The notes under the pieces were generated by a model, which ran no database searches, was not told the origin of the DNA, and was given only the letters and a program-made list of their open reading frames with translations. Made by a program: the position numbers and the translations under genes. From JANNSO01 sp964485395 (lineage in GTDB: Bacteria > Spirochaetota > Spirochaetia > Treponematales > UBA12059), in NCBI GenBank assembly GCA_964485395.1, contig CAZAJF010000018.1, positions 1-64,000 of the forward strand: 64,000 bases of DNA, in the 5' to 3' direction. Every line of letters starts with the position of its first letter. Position 1 is the stretch's first letter. Positions 51,889-60,463 of the stretch are shown here, piece after piece.

Positions 51889-53061
51889 CTATGCTTTTCG
51901 CATGGGTTTGGCCGCCTCCTCGTGGGTGGCGGGGCGCAGGATGCGTACGCCGGTTTCCGAGGTTTGAATCATCATTTCCTTGCCGTCCGGCGTTCGGGAA
52001 CCCAAAATCAAAACGATGGGAAATCGAGGATTGTCCGGATTCACGTCCACGACCTGGCCGAATTTGGCGCTGGTGAGCAGCACGAAGGACCCGATTGGAT
52101 ATATGGAAAGCGAATAGACCAAAGCCTTGATTACGAGCTCGTCGTACTGCTTGCCCTCGTTCTTGAGAATGTCCACCATGCCCGCGTAGCCTTCGCGCGC
52201 TTCGCGATACGGGCGCGAACCGGTGACGGCGTCGTAGGAGCACGCCACGGCGATTATGCGCGCGTTCAGCGAGATTTTATCGGCCCCGATTCCGCGCGGG
52301 TAGCCGCCGCCGTTCATGCGTTCGTGATGCTCGAGCGCGGCCAGCGAAATGGCGAGGGGAAACTGCTTCTCTTTCAGGATATTGTAACCCAGTATGGGAT
52401 GCGCGGTTATGGACTTGCGTTCCAACGGGGTCAGCTGCCTGCCTGCCATGTAGAGCTGGGGAGGCAGGCGTACCATGCCGATCTCGTGCAGCACCGAGGC
52501 TACGCCAAGCTCGATGAGCCTGTGGGGCGGCAGCTTGAGATGCCCGCCCAGCACGATGGCCAGAACGGTGGATCGCGCCGAATGGTTGACCAGATAATTT
52601 GCGGCCGGCTTTACGTTGCCGATGACGCGGAGAACATAGCGGCGGTTTTCGAGGATGACGTCGCACAGCGCCTTTACCCTGTCCGAAAGGTCTTTTTGGC
52701 TGATGTCGTTCTTGGTAACGTAGCGGGTATAGACTTTATCCACGTAGTCGAGGAATTGTTCGTAAAAGACGGTGACTTTATCCAGATTTTCGCGGTCGCC
52801 GGCGCCTTGCGAAGTCAGCGGCTTCTTTTCTTCGGTATCTTCTTTTTCCTGGTCCGTCGATTCGTCATGGTCTTCTTGCTTCGCCAATTCAAGAATATTG
52901 CCGTCGGTAAATACTTCGCGGCGCTCCCACTCGGTCAGCCTGCTGATTAGCGACTGGGTAACCGGCGTCTCCGACGTGAGGATGATATATGATTCGTCCA
53001 GATACACCGGTGCGTCAAAGAACGTATCCGGCTTCAGGTCCCGCAGCGGTATGCTTTTCAT
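51889..53061 (-). CDS. HD-GYP-like domain protein with altered HD residue
   Basis: A 390-residue protein. The N-terminal ~130 residues are the small domain often found before HD-GYP in spirochaetes (LRDLKPDTFFDAPVYLDESY) with an acidic linker. The HD-GYP half has VNHSARSTVLAIVLGGHLKL, LHEIGMVRLPPQLY, ALEHHERMNGGGYPRGIGAD and ARIIAVACSYDAVTGSRPYR. HD-GYP enzymes hydrolyse cyclic di-GMP, but the key HD is HE here (LHEIG) and the following conserved lysine is Met, so activity is doubtful though GYP is intact. The start ATG at 53061 uses GGGGG upstream. Confidence 0.82.
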   Translation of the reverse strand: MKSIPLRDLKPDTFFDAPVYLDESYIILTSETPVTQSLISRLTEWERREVFTDGNILELAKQEDHDESTDQEKEDTEEKKPLTSQGAGDRENLDKVTVFYEQFLDYVDKVYTRYVTKNDISQKDLSDRVKALCDVILENRRYVLRVIGNVKPAANYLVNHSARSTVLAIVLGGHLKLPPHRLIELGVASVLHEIGMVRLPPQLYMAGRQLTPLERKSITAHPILGYNILKEKQFPLAISLAALEHHERMNGGGYPRGIGADKISLNARIIAVACSYDAVTGSRPYREAREGYAGMVDILKNEGKQYDELVIKALVYSLSIYPIGSFVLLTSAKFGQVVDVNPDNPRFPIVLILGSRTPDGKEMMIQTSETGVRILRPATHEEAAKPMRKA

Positions 53062-53180
53062 ACTGCCCCCCATTGACCCCTCGCTTTTGATGGTCTACAA
53101 TTTTAAAGATTACGCAACAAATGTGCGTATTGCCCAGAATGCAGTATACCGCATCATCTATATTATTGGAGTAACCATCG

Positions 53181-54014
53181 ATGAAGTTTAAGACTATTTT
53201 TATTCTTTTCAATATAATAATACTATTCTCATTCCTTTTTATCTTTTTACTCCCCCTTATCCTGCTCGATGCCAGCTACTCTTTTCTTTTCTGGGGCAAA
53301 AACTGGCCCTTGGCCCTGTTTTTCGTCGCCATTCTTTTAGTGTTCAATATGTTTTTCGCCTCCAATTGGAAGCTCTTTCTCCTTGTGGAGAAAGAGGATT
53401 GGCCCAAGCTGGCGGACCTCCTCAAGGTTCAATTGTTCGATAAGCGCAGGTTTTCGCGGCGCAACATCAGGCTGTTCATCAATGCCTCGCTCCTGCGGTC
53501 GGATATGGCGGCCGTGGATTCCCTGGAAACGCTGCTCCGCGAGAAGAATCCGGCGGCCCTGCGGCGCGAAGCCACGCTTTTCGGCACATCCTGGCTTTTG
53601 CGCAACGATAATGCGGGCGCGGAAAAATTCCTGTACCCCTGGCTTTCCGCCAAAGGCGTCGAGAATCAAAACTGGATCCGCTTCTATTATGCCTTCGTCC
53701 TTATCCTGCAGAAAAAGAGCATCGATTCGGTTCCGCTGCTCGAGGAGCTCATGAAATCAACGGATATGGTTCTGGCTTTGCTGAGCGCATACCTGTACGG
53801 CTCGATGGGCGCAGCGGCGGAAAAAAACATCGCCCAGCGGGAACGCATGGTAGCGGCGGCGGAAGACAAGAGGCTTGCCTTCGCGAAGAAGTTTTCGGCG
53901 GAGCGGTGGAGCAAGGAAACCGAGCGGTCCAAAGGCGAGGTTCATATCGTAATCCTTTCCAAGCTGATCGACGAAGCGGGAGCCTGGATGTTCGGCGGCG
54001 TTAAGACAGCCTGA
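53181..54014 (+). CDS. Two-helix membrane protein with helical repeat domain
   Basis: A 277-residue protein: two N-terminal transmembrane helices (IIILFSFLFIFLLPLILL and WPLALFFVAILLVFNMFF), then a charged, TPR-like alpha-helical domain (residues ~70-275). No family recognised. GGAG lies nine bases before the ATG. It is first of a rightward series with the next envelope gene 19 bases downstream, suggesting a membrane scaffold for that protein; this is inference. Confidence 0.45.
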   Translation: MKFKTIFILFNIIILFSFLFIFLLPLILLDASYSFLFWGKNWPLALFFVAILLVFNMFFASNWKLFLLVEKEDWPKLADLLKVQLFDKRRFSRRNIRLFINASLLRSDMAAVDSLETLLREKNPAALRREATLFGTSWLLRNDNAGAEKFLYPWLSAKGVENQNWIRFYYAFVLILQKKSIDSVPLLEELMKSTDMVLALLSAYLYGSMGAAAEKNIAQRERMVAAAEDKRLAFAKKFSAERWSKETERSKGEVHIVILSKLIDEAGAWMFGGVKTA

Positions 54015-54033
54015 TTTTTGGAGGACATATTCA

Positions 54034-55767
54034 ATGCGTAAAACGGCAAGCATCTTAGTCTTGATTTTTCTGGTTCCCCTTCTTTTTGCGCAACCCGGTG
54101 CCGCTTCCTTCAAGGTAGACGGCCTTGAATACGAAGCCGTCGCGGAAGGGCAGGGCGTCACCGAGGCGGATGCGGTAAACAACGCGCGACTTTCGGCACT
54201 TGCCGTAATCATGAAATCCCTCGATAAAGACAAATTGTTTTCCGAGCTTGTGATGAAGAATCCTCCGCTTACCATGAGCTTTGCCACGAAAGAAGCCGTC
54301 AAATCGGGAGCAGGCTGGAAGGCTACCGTCACCGTCAGGGTAGACGACGAATCCTTGCGGATTATTTTCAACAGCGTGTACGTTTCAACCGTAGTCAATC
54401 TGTTGGACCAGGCCGAAGCAAACCTTGGCAAGGCGGAGAGCCTCGCGGAGATGGCTAAGCAAGCCGAGATCAAGACCGATTTGGGTAAAGCCCTCAGCTA
54501 TTTTTGGCAAAGCCGCGATTTATGCGATGCGGGACTCTATTTGCTGGAACCCATCTCGGACGCCACCGTTTTTTCAACGACCGGAAAGAAGAAAACGCAA
54601 GATTTGCGCGAAATTCTAAAAACCGTGAGAACTTCCATGCTTGCCGGATACGAACGCATAAAATCGGCCGAAAAAAGCCTTGCCCAGGATGAATCCATGG
54701 TCTCGGCCGTTTCCGAGCTGGAAAAAGCCGAAAAGGCCGTCATAGAAATAGAAGCCTGGCTCGACAGCATCAATCCTCAACTTGAAAAACTCGAAGGAAC
54801 TCCCAAGGAAACCCTGGTTACGCTCAAGAACAAGATGGACTTGAATCTTCGCACGCTCAACGATCAACGCCTCGCGCTTGGACGAATAGAAGACGCCGTA
54901 CCCAAAGATCGCGATCTATTCCTGTCCCGAATCGACGTGGCCCGTCGCGGGATAGATCGCTCCCGGAAATTCCTGGCCGATTCCCGGTCTCTCGTGGACC
55001 GCGAGATCAGATCCCCGGCCATCGTACGCGCCAAGCGCGCGCAAACCGCCAAATGGGTTTTTATGCATAAGCCGACGCGCGCCTTGTCCTTGCGTCTCTA
55101 CTCACCGTTCGGCATCGACCCGGGCAGCAATGAGTTTGCGTTCCTGGATACCGGGCGCTTTGAATTCAATGTGTCTTCGGAAGGCGCTTTCGGGAAATCC
55201 GATGGCATCTGGATACAGACGAGCCTTAAAAAAGACGATGCCATCCTGTTTCAGGAGACTGAGGAGTTCGTAAAGAATACCGGATACAACCAGGTTATCA
55301 ATCTCGGATTTTACGGCGAAAAGCTGTTTGGCGTAGGATTCAACTGGGACTGGTATCGACAGGCAGCAGGACAGGCCGTTAATAAGCGCTTGAGCCCGCG
55401 CGTGTTTTTAGGTGGGTTCCAGGAAGACTCGAAGGATGTTTTCTGGCTGCTCAGCGCATCCTGGGAAGTCCCGTATCAGCGAGACGTCTTTTTAGCCTCC
55501 AATACGCTTAATTTCGGGCTGGACGGGAATTTGCGGCTCGGAAAAATCGTCGATCTGGATGCCGGTTTGTCTTTGCGCGCCCGGGAGCTTGAGGAAGCAA
55601 CCTTGTATACTTGTTTCCGGTATTCCCTAGGTGCGGGCTTTCGCTTACCTGCTCCGTTCCTGTGGGGGCTTGAGTTCGCGGGTCAAGTTGCCACCTTGGC
55701 GGAAGTGGAAGACCAGGAACCGTTTACTTCGATCTATTTCCGGTTTTTTATCGAGTACTCGCTCTAG
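54034..55767 (+). CDS. Envelope protein: LPP20-like head, coiled coil, C-terminal beta-barrel-like domain
   Basis: A 577-residue exported protein. Signal MRKTASILVLIFLVPLLFAQ is followed by an LPP20/FlgT-like N-domain (YEAVAEGQGVTEADAVNNAR, residues ~30-115). A long helical coiled coil follows (~115-345; EKAEKAVIEIEAWLDSINPQ), then ~220 residues of amphipathic strands ending FRFFIEYSL, with the C-terminal Leu of many barrels. It probably spans from periplasm to outer membrane. GGAGG precedes the ATG. Unknown function; probably cotranscribed with the upstream two-helix membrane protein. Confidence 0.55.
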   Translation: MRKTASILVLIFLVPLLFAQPGAASFKVDGLEYEAVAEGQGVTEADAVNNARLSALAVIMKSLDKDKLFSELVMKNPPLTMSFATKEAVKSGAGWKATVTVRVDDESLRIIFNSVYVSTVVNLLDQAEANLGKAESLAEMAKQAEIKTDLGKALSYFWQSRDLCDAGLYLLEPISDATVFSTTGKKKTQDLREILKTVRTSMLAGYERIKSAEKSLAQDESMVSAVSELEKAEKAVIEIEAWLDSINPQLEKLEGTPKETLVTLKNKMDLNLRTLNDQRLALGRIEDAVPKDRDLFLSRIDVARRGIDRSRKFLADSRSLVDREIRSPAIVRAKRAQTAKWVFMHKPTRALSLRLYSPFGIDPGSNEFAFLDTGRFEFNVSSEGAFGKSDGIWIQTSLKKDDAILFQETEEFVKNTGYNQVINLGFYGEKLFGVGFNWDWYRQAAGQAVNKRLSPRVFLGGFQEDSKDVFWLLSASWEVPYQRDVFLASNTLNFGLDGNLRLGKIVDLDAGLSLRARELEEATLYTCFRYSLGAGFRLPAPFLWGLEFAGQVATLAEVEDQEPFTSIYFRFFIEYSL

Positions 55768-55883
55768 CGCGGCTTGAATGCTCGTCGGGTTTTCAAGCTA
55801 GCGCCGTATTCTCCCTATGTGTCCAATATTATGGCTTTGGACATCTTATGTACTGAAGTTTTTGTGCCGATACACATGCTGAA

Positions 55884-56744
55884 ATGACGCAACAAAAACG
55901 AATACTATCGATATTTTTTTTATTTGGGCTTCTCCTTTTTTTGACTGCGGCGGAATCGGTATTCCATGTCGTTAAAAAAGGCGAGACCCTGTACGGCATA
56001 GCGCTCTCCTATAAGGTCAGCGTTGCGGAGCTTATGTCCGCGAACAAGATTTTGGATGCCAAAACGGTTCAGCCCGGTACCAAGCTCCTTATTCCTCAAC
56101 CGGCTACCGCTGCGATACCCAATTCACCCGTCACGACGACAGCCCCGGAAAAAACCGTATATATCGTAAAAAAAGGCGATACCTTATACGGCATCGCGCG
56201 TCAATTCAATACGAGCGTTGAAGTTATCAACACAATGAACGCACTGGGCTCCTCGGCGATATTTCAAGGGCAGAAATTACAGGTACCAGCTCCGGCCGCG
56301 AGCGTGCAAAAGCCGATCGTAAAAACAACGCCTGCCACAGTGCCCGTCGTCACTGTCGTTACCGCGTCTAAGCCGGTATCCGGCACACCTGCTGTAAAGG
56401 CATCGATTGGTCTGTGGCCTTGCGCAGGGGAGCTCTCCTATATCCAAGGTAAATTAAGCGGCGTATCGATAAAAGCCAAAAGCGCGGCATCCATGAGCGC
56501 GGTTCGCTCCGGCATCGTAATATCCGCAGGTCCTTTTTTAACATTCGAGAACGTTGTATTCGTTCAGGCGGCTGACGGCCTTATCTATGTCTATGGAGGC
56601 TTTTTCTCCATGCGCGTCAAGGCTGGAGATTCCGTCCGCAAGGGAACCGAGCTCGGAACTCTGGCGGTTGATACCAGTACCGGCTATTTTTTCGTATTTA
56701 AAGGGTCTGAAACTATTGATCCAAGCAAGGCCCCGCGCGATTAA
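55884..56744 (+). CDS. LysM protein with inactive LytM/M23-like domain (NlpD-like)
   Basis: A 286-residue exported peptidoglycan-binding protein. After the signal (ILSIFFLFGLLLFLTAAESV) come two LysM repeats (HVVKKGETLYGIALSYKVSV; YIVKKGDTLYGIARQFNTSV), a Pro/Thr/Val linker, and a C-terminal domain shaped like an M23 peptidase. The metal ligands are absent: YVYGG stands where YGH is expected and the final HxH is FVF. As with NlpD/EnvC it may activate amidases rather than cut glycan peptides. The start has no clear ribosome site and no convincing promoter. Confidence 0.78.
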   Translation: MTQQKRILSIFFLFGLLLFLTAAESVFHVVKKGETLYGIALSYKVSVAELMSANKILDAKTVQPGTKLLIPQPATAAIPNSPVTTTAPEKTVYIVKKGDTLYGIARQFNTSVEVINTMNALGSSAIFQGQKLQVPAPAASVQKPIVKTTPATVPVVTVVTASKPVSGTPAVKASIGLWPCAGELSYIQGKLSGVSIKAKSAASMSAVRSGIVISAGPFLTFENVVFVQAADGLIYVYGGFFSMRVKAGDSVRKGTELGTLAVDTSTGYFFVFKGSETIDPSKAPRD

Positions 56745-56964
56745 ACCTGGAAAAAAAATGAAAAAACCACTCTTTACTGATATATTAGAGAAAATGATGA
56801 AATTCGATAAAATTTAGGCAAAATGATTTGCTTTTTTTTTTAATATGAGTAGAATATCAATGTACGGAATGACTGAATGCACCGCAAACATACTGCAGTG
56901 TTTTGGGGTGCTCGTGTGGCTTGGGCTTAAGTGGTCTTATCCGCAAGGATAGCAGGGAGATTCA

Positions 56965-57978
56965 ATGAATGATCCAACGAGCATGAATGTAGCCGAGAAA
57001 AAACCAAAGAAGGTAAAACAAGTGCTTCTGCAAAAAAAAATCCATAAACTTAAGCCACAGCGAGAAAGCGATCCCTTGGCGCTGTATCTCAAGCAGATAT
57101 CCAAGTATGCCTTATTGACGGCGGAAGATGAATTGTCGCTCGGCGAGCGCATTCAAAAATCCCGTCATGCCATGGGTGCCGTCGCGGCCCTCCGCGAAAG
57201 CGGCACGCTGACGGTAACCGAGTACGAAGACCAGTACCCGAAACACGAAGCGGACCTTTTAGCATGCAAGAATCGGATGATTTCCAGCAACTTGCGCTTG
57301 GTCGTTTCCATCGCCAAGAATTACCAGCATCGAGGTTTGTCCCTCCTGGATATAATCGACGAAGGAAACATCGGGCTTATCGAGGCTGTGGAGCGTTTCG
57401 ATTACACCAGGGGTTGCCGCTTTTCCACCTATGGTACATGGTGGATTCGCCAGGCCATCATTAAAAGCCTGGCCGATAAAGGTCGCGTCATACGAATTCC
57501 CATCCATATGCTCAATACGATAAAGAAATGCTATTTCGTCGCGAAGCAGCTTACTCAGGAGCTCGGACGCGACCCGAATGCCGACGAGTTGGCGGACAAG
57601 CTCGGGATGGATCCTAAAAAGGTCAAGGAAATCATGAAGCTGTCTCAGGAGACGGCGTCGCTTGACACTACGGTCGATGAAGATAACGTGACGCATCTTT
57701 CCGACCTCATCAAAGACGAGGGCACGGTTGAGCCGTTCGAGGAAGTCTTTACACTGACGCTGCAGGAAACTTTGGGTAATGTGCTCAAGAACCTGAATCA
57801 GCGCGAGATTACGATAATTACGCTCAGGTACGGGCTTAACGGCGAAGGCCCGCTCACCCTCGAGGAAACAGGAAAGCTTCTGGGCATTACACGCGAGCGC
57901 GTGCGCCAGATTCAGGAAAAGGCCCTGCAGAAACTCAAAGACTTGCAGCAACTCTCCGAGTACCAGGAAATCATGTAA
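56965..57978 (+). CDS. Sigma-70 family RNA polymerase sigma factor (RpoD/RpoS-like)
   Basis: A 337-residue group 1/2 sigma factor: region 1.2 DPLALYLKQISKYALLTAED, region 2.2-2.4 with YTRGCRFSTYGTWWIRQAII, region 3 and region 4.2 TLEETGKLLGITRERVRQIQ. It lacks the long acidic region 1.1 of housekeeping RpoD, and its first ~30 residues are lysine-rich. It could be an alternative (RpoS/HrdB-like) sigma factor or the main one; I cannot tell. GGGAG precedes the ATG and a strong terminator follows. It would read TTGACA/TATAAT-type promoters such as those listed here. Confidence 0.88.
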   Translation: MNDPTSMNVAEKKPKKVKQVLLQKKIHKLKPQRESDPLALYLKQISKYALLTAEDELSLGERIQKSRHAMGAVAALRESGTLTVTEYEDQYPKHEADLLACKNRMISSNLRLVVSIAKNYQHRGLSLLDIIDEGNIGLIEAVERFDYTRGCRFSTYGTWWIRQAIIKSLADKGRVIRIPIHMLNTIKKCYFVAKQLTQELGRDPNADELADKLGMDPKKVKEIMKLSQETASLDTTVDEDNVTHLSDLIKDEGTVEPFEEVFTLTLQETLGNVLKNLNQREITIITLRYGLNGEGPLTLEETGKLLGITRERVRQIQEKALQKLKDLQQLSEYQEIM

Positions 57979-58004
57979 ACGCAGGCGCTACTCGCCTTGA
58001 AACG

Positions 58005-58034
58005 AAAACCGTCCCGGAAGGGACGGTTTTTTTT
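58005..58034 (+). terminator. Rho-independent terminator of the sigma factor gene
   Basis: An 11-bp stem (AAAACCGTCCC/GGGACGGTTTT) with a GGAA loop, followed by a run of T to 58034. It lies 27 bases after the stop codon. Confidence 0.92.
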
Positions 58035-58494
58035 ATCATCAGGCTAAAAGCATCATCTAGTCTGTAAAAAATGAATTCAGCGTGGGAACAGGTAATAAAG
58101 AGAATTTTAGTTGGATTAAAACGATGTAAAAAGTTTTTATTATTAAAAATTAAATCCCACACTGCGACATTTTTTTGAGAAATATTTAAGTACTAGCAAT
58201 TTCAAAATTAAGTAAACCCTATAAATCTAAATTGATTTAATTTTATCATATATTTGCTGAATCAATTCAATACATTTGCAGGTGCCTTAATTTGCTTGAC
58301 ATAGCCTAATAATGAGGCCAAAATCGATATGGTCAGGTTGGTAAAATTTTTACACAATAACTTACTGAGTGAGAGGCAGTCTGTTTTTAGGCTGTTTTAC
58401 ACTATCTCGTTAAATGTGTTCTTATTTTAAACGCTGGTATTATTTATGCATCCATTCACAGGAAGCAAATCTCAAATTGGTTTAGGAGTTCATG
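58035..58494. other. AT-rich intergenic region upstream of the KAP gene
   Basis: About 460 bases, far richer in A+T than the flanking genes and with no coding frame of note. It marks the left part of a probable acquired island. Apart from the TTGACA promoter candidate at 58296 and the leader of the KAP gene (AGGAG at 58484), I see no repeat or attachment site. Confidence 0.5.
58296..58324 (+). promoter_or_regulatory. Candidate promoter of the KAP NTPase gene
   Basis: A consensus -35 TTGACA (58296-58301), 17-base spacer, and CAAAAT (58319-58324, four of six matches). It gives a leader of about 160 bases. Confidence 0.35.
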
Positions 58495-60219
58495 ATGTCA
58501 GTTGGTTATAAAGATTTACCGATCGAAGGAAAAGATCAAGATACTTTGGGTTTGATGCTCTATGCAAAAAGTCTCAGTGATTTCGTAAAAAACTGCGATA
58601 CGCCAATGACGATTGCAATTCAAGGTGATTGGGGTTCTGGTAAAACTTCTATGATGAATATGATAAAAGAAAATCTGGGAAAAAACGTTATTCCTGTCTG
58701 GTTCAATACTTGGCATTATTCACAATTCGATATGGGGTCATATCTGTCGTTATCATTGATTAATAATTTTCTAGAGGAATTGCAACCGGAAAAAAGTGTG
58801 TTGGATGGATTTAAAAAATTTATGGGTTATGCGGTTAAAAACGCGATGACTATCGCCATTGAAAAAACCGCAGGGGAAACCTTAGCAGGTCAATTTGCCG
58901 ATCGTTCACCTCTAATGGATATGGCGAATGAATTAAAGAGCTTGAAGGTAAGAATCGAAAAAGTTGTTAAAGATAAAATTGCAAAAGCGGGGGAGTCTAA
59001 GAAAATTGTTGTCTTTGTTGATGATTTGGATCGTCTGCCTCCGGATAAGGCGATCGAAGTTCTCGAGGTGATGAAGAATTTTCTTGATCTTGAAGGTTGC
59101 GTTTTTATTCTCGCTGTCGATTATGGCATTGTAGTTCAAGGTGTAAAAAAGAAATATGGCCAGGATGTTGAAGAAGCGAAAGGCCGGAGCTTCTTTGATA
59201 AGATTATTCAATTACCCTTTGTATTACCTATCGGCCAATATGATGTTACAAAATATATTGAAAAATTTTTAGCTGATAATGCAGATTTTTCTCCTCGGAA
59301 CAAGACGGCGAAGAACCTAAATATCATGCAAGGATTGATAGGCGCATCTATCGGATTTAATCCCCGCAGCATTAAGCGATTATTCAATTCCTATACCTTG
59401 CTTACGAGTGTAATGGAGGCGAAATACAAAAAAAACGAAAACTTAACGATAAAAAAAGATGATCGGCAAAGGATCCTGTTTGCGATTTTATGCATGCAGA
59501 TGGCATTTGACGTGATATATGATTACTTATTGGACAACCTCGATTCTATCGATGATATGTTTCTAAGTAGCCTGATGTCCGAGCCAAGTCTTAGAGAAAA
59601 TGAAGTTATTTATAACCATATTAAGAAATCGAAAAACTTTCAGGAGCATCAATTACCTAGAATTGCAAATTTTTTTGAGAGTTTTTATACAGCAATACAA
59701 TGCGATGATAACGGAGAAGACTTATCTATTGACGAAGTAAATAATTTCCGTGAGGTAATGGCCTACTCATCTATTACCTCCTCCCGTACTGCAGCAAGTT
59801 TTGATGATACAAATAAGCTTATACGGTTCGATTCAGTTGCAAGTTATATCAAATATTTAAAGGACAATGATTTTAATCCGAAGGTAATTAAAATGCTTGA
59901 AGCAATTTATAATCAAGTGTCTCTCAAATATGTCAGCGAATCTGAGATTAACATAAGCAAAAGCTGCATCACCTTCAAGAATAAGAGCATTAAAACTCGA
60001 GCCATAAAATCTTTTATTTCCATAGCTCCCCAAAAGCAATCGATTGATATCGTGCTGAACAGAAGTGATTCACCTTTACCGGCAAATGCGAAGGACCATT
60101 GGTCGACAGCGTATAAAAACGTAATGTATTATATTCGGCTTACTGAAAAATCCGATATTAGTAGCGAACTTCCCGAGTCGTTGATCACCGAAAGCTTTGC
60201 TCGAACACAAATGCATTAA
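58495..60219 (+). CDS. KAP family P-loop NTPase
   Basis: A 574-residue NTPase. Walker A GDWGSGKT is at 44-51 after the typical strand MTIAIQ; WFNTWHYSQ follows, a KAP hallmark, and Walker B VVFVDDLDRLPP lies near 172-183. Unlike many KAP proteins, I see no convincing pair of transmembrane helices between the Walker motifs. KAP NTPases include phage-exclusion proteins (PifA) and membrane-signalling ATPases. The gene is strongly AT-rich against its surroundings, with terminators on both sides, so it was probably acquired; a defence role is inference. Of two adjacent ATGs the second (58495) fits AGGAG better. Confidence 0.82.
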   Translation: MSVGYKDLPIEGKDQDTLGLMLYAKSLSDFVKNCDTPMTIAIQGDWGSGKTSMMNMIKENLGKNVIPVWFNTWHYSQFDMGSYLSLSLINNFLEELQPEKSVLDGFKKFMGYAVKNAMTIAIEKTAGETLAGQFADRSPLMDMANELKSLKVRIEKVVKDKIAKAGESKKIVVFVDDLDRLPPDKAIEVLEVMKNFLDLEGCVFILAVDYGIVVQGVKKKYGQDVEEAKGRSFFDKIIQLPFVLPIGQYDVTKYIEKFLADNADFSPRNKTAKNLNIMQGLIGASIGFNPRSIKRLFNSYTLLTSVMEAKYKKNENLTIKKDDRQRILFAILCMQMAFDVIYDYLLDNLDSIDDMFLSSLMSEPSLRENEVIYNHIKKSKNFQEHQLPRIANFFESFYTAIQCDDNGEDLSIDEVNNFREVMAYSSITSSRTAASFDDTNKLIRFDSVASYIKYLKDNDFNPKVIKMLEAIYNQVSLKYVSESEINISKSCITFKNKSIKTRAIKSFISIAPQKQSIDIVLNRSDSPLPANAKDHWSTAYKNVMYYIRLTEKSDISSELPESLITESFARTQMH

Positions 60220-60397
60220 AAGAGCAAATGGTAAGCGGGTTTTAAGGTTTATATGCCTGAGTGCGAATTATTTTGAAATTGATGCTAAAAACGCTAGAAA
60301 TTACCGAGATACATGTTAATTGTATGGAATAGGAGTATTTAGAAAATCAGTTCAGTATTTTTCTTAAATATATTGGATTAACAAGACTAACATAAAT

Positions 60398-60433
60398 AAA
60401 GCAGCCTCATTTTTGAGGCTGCTTTATTTTTAT
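60398..60433. terminator. Bidirectional terminator between KAP gene and nucleotidase gene
   Basis: A 12-bp stem (AAAGCAGCCTCA/TGAGGCTGCTTT) with a four-base loop and a T-run after 60426; A-rich sequence on the left side lets it work for the opposite strand too. It lies between convergent genes. Confidence 0.9.
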
Positions 60434-60463
60434 AAGTTCAGATTGGGATAATTATCGTTTTAA

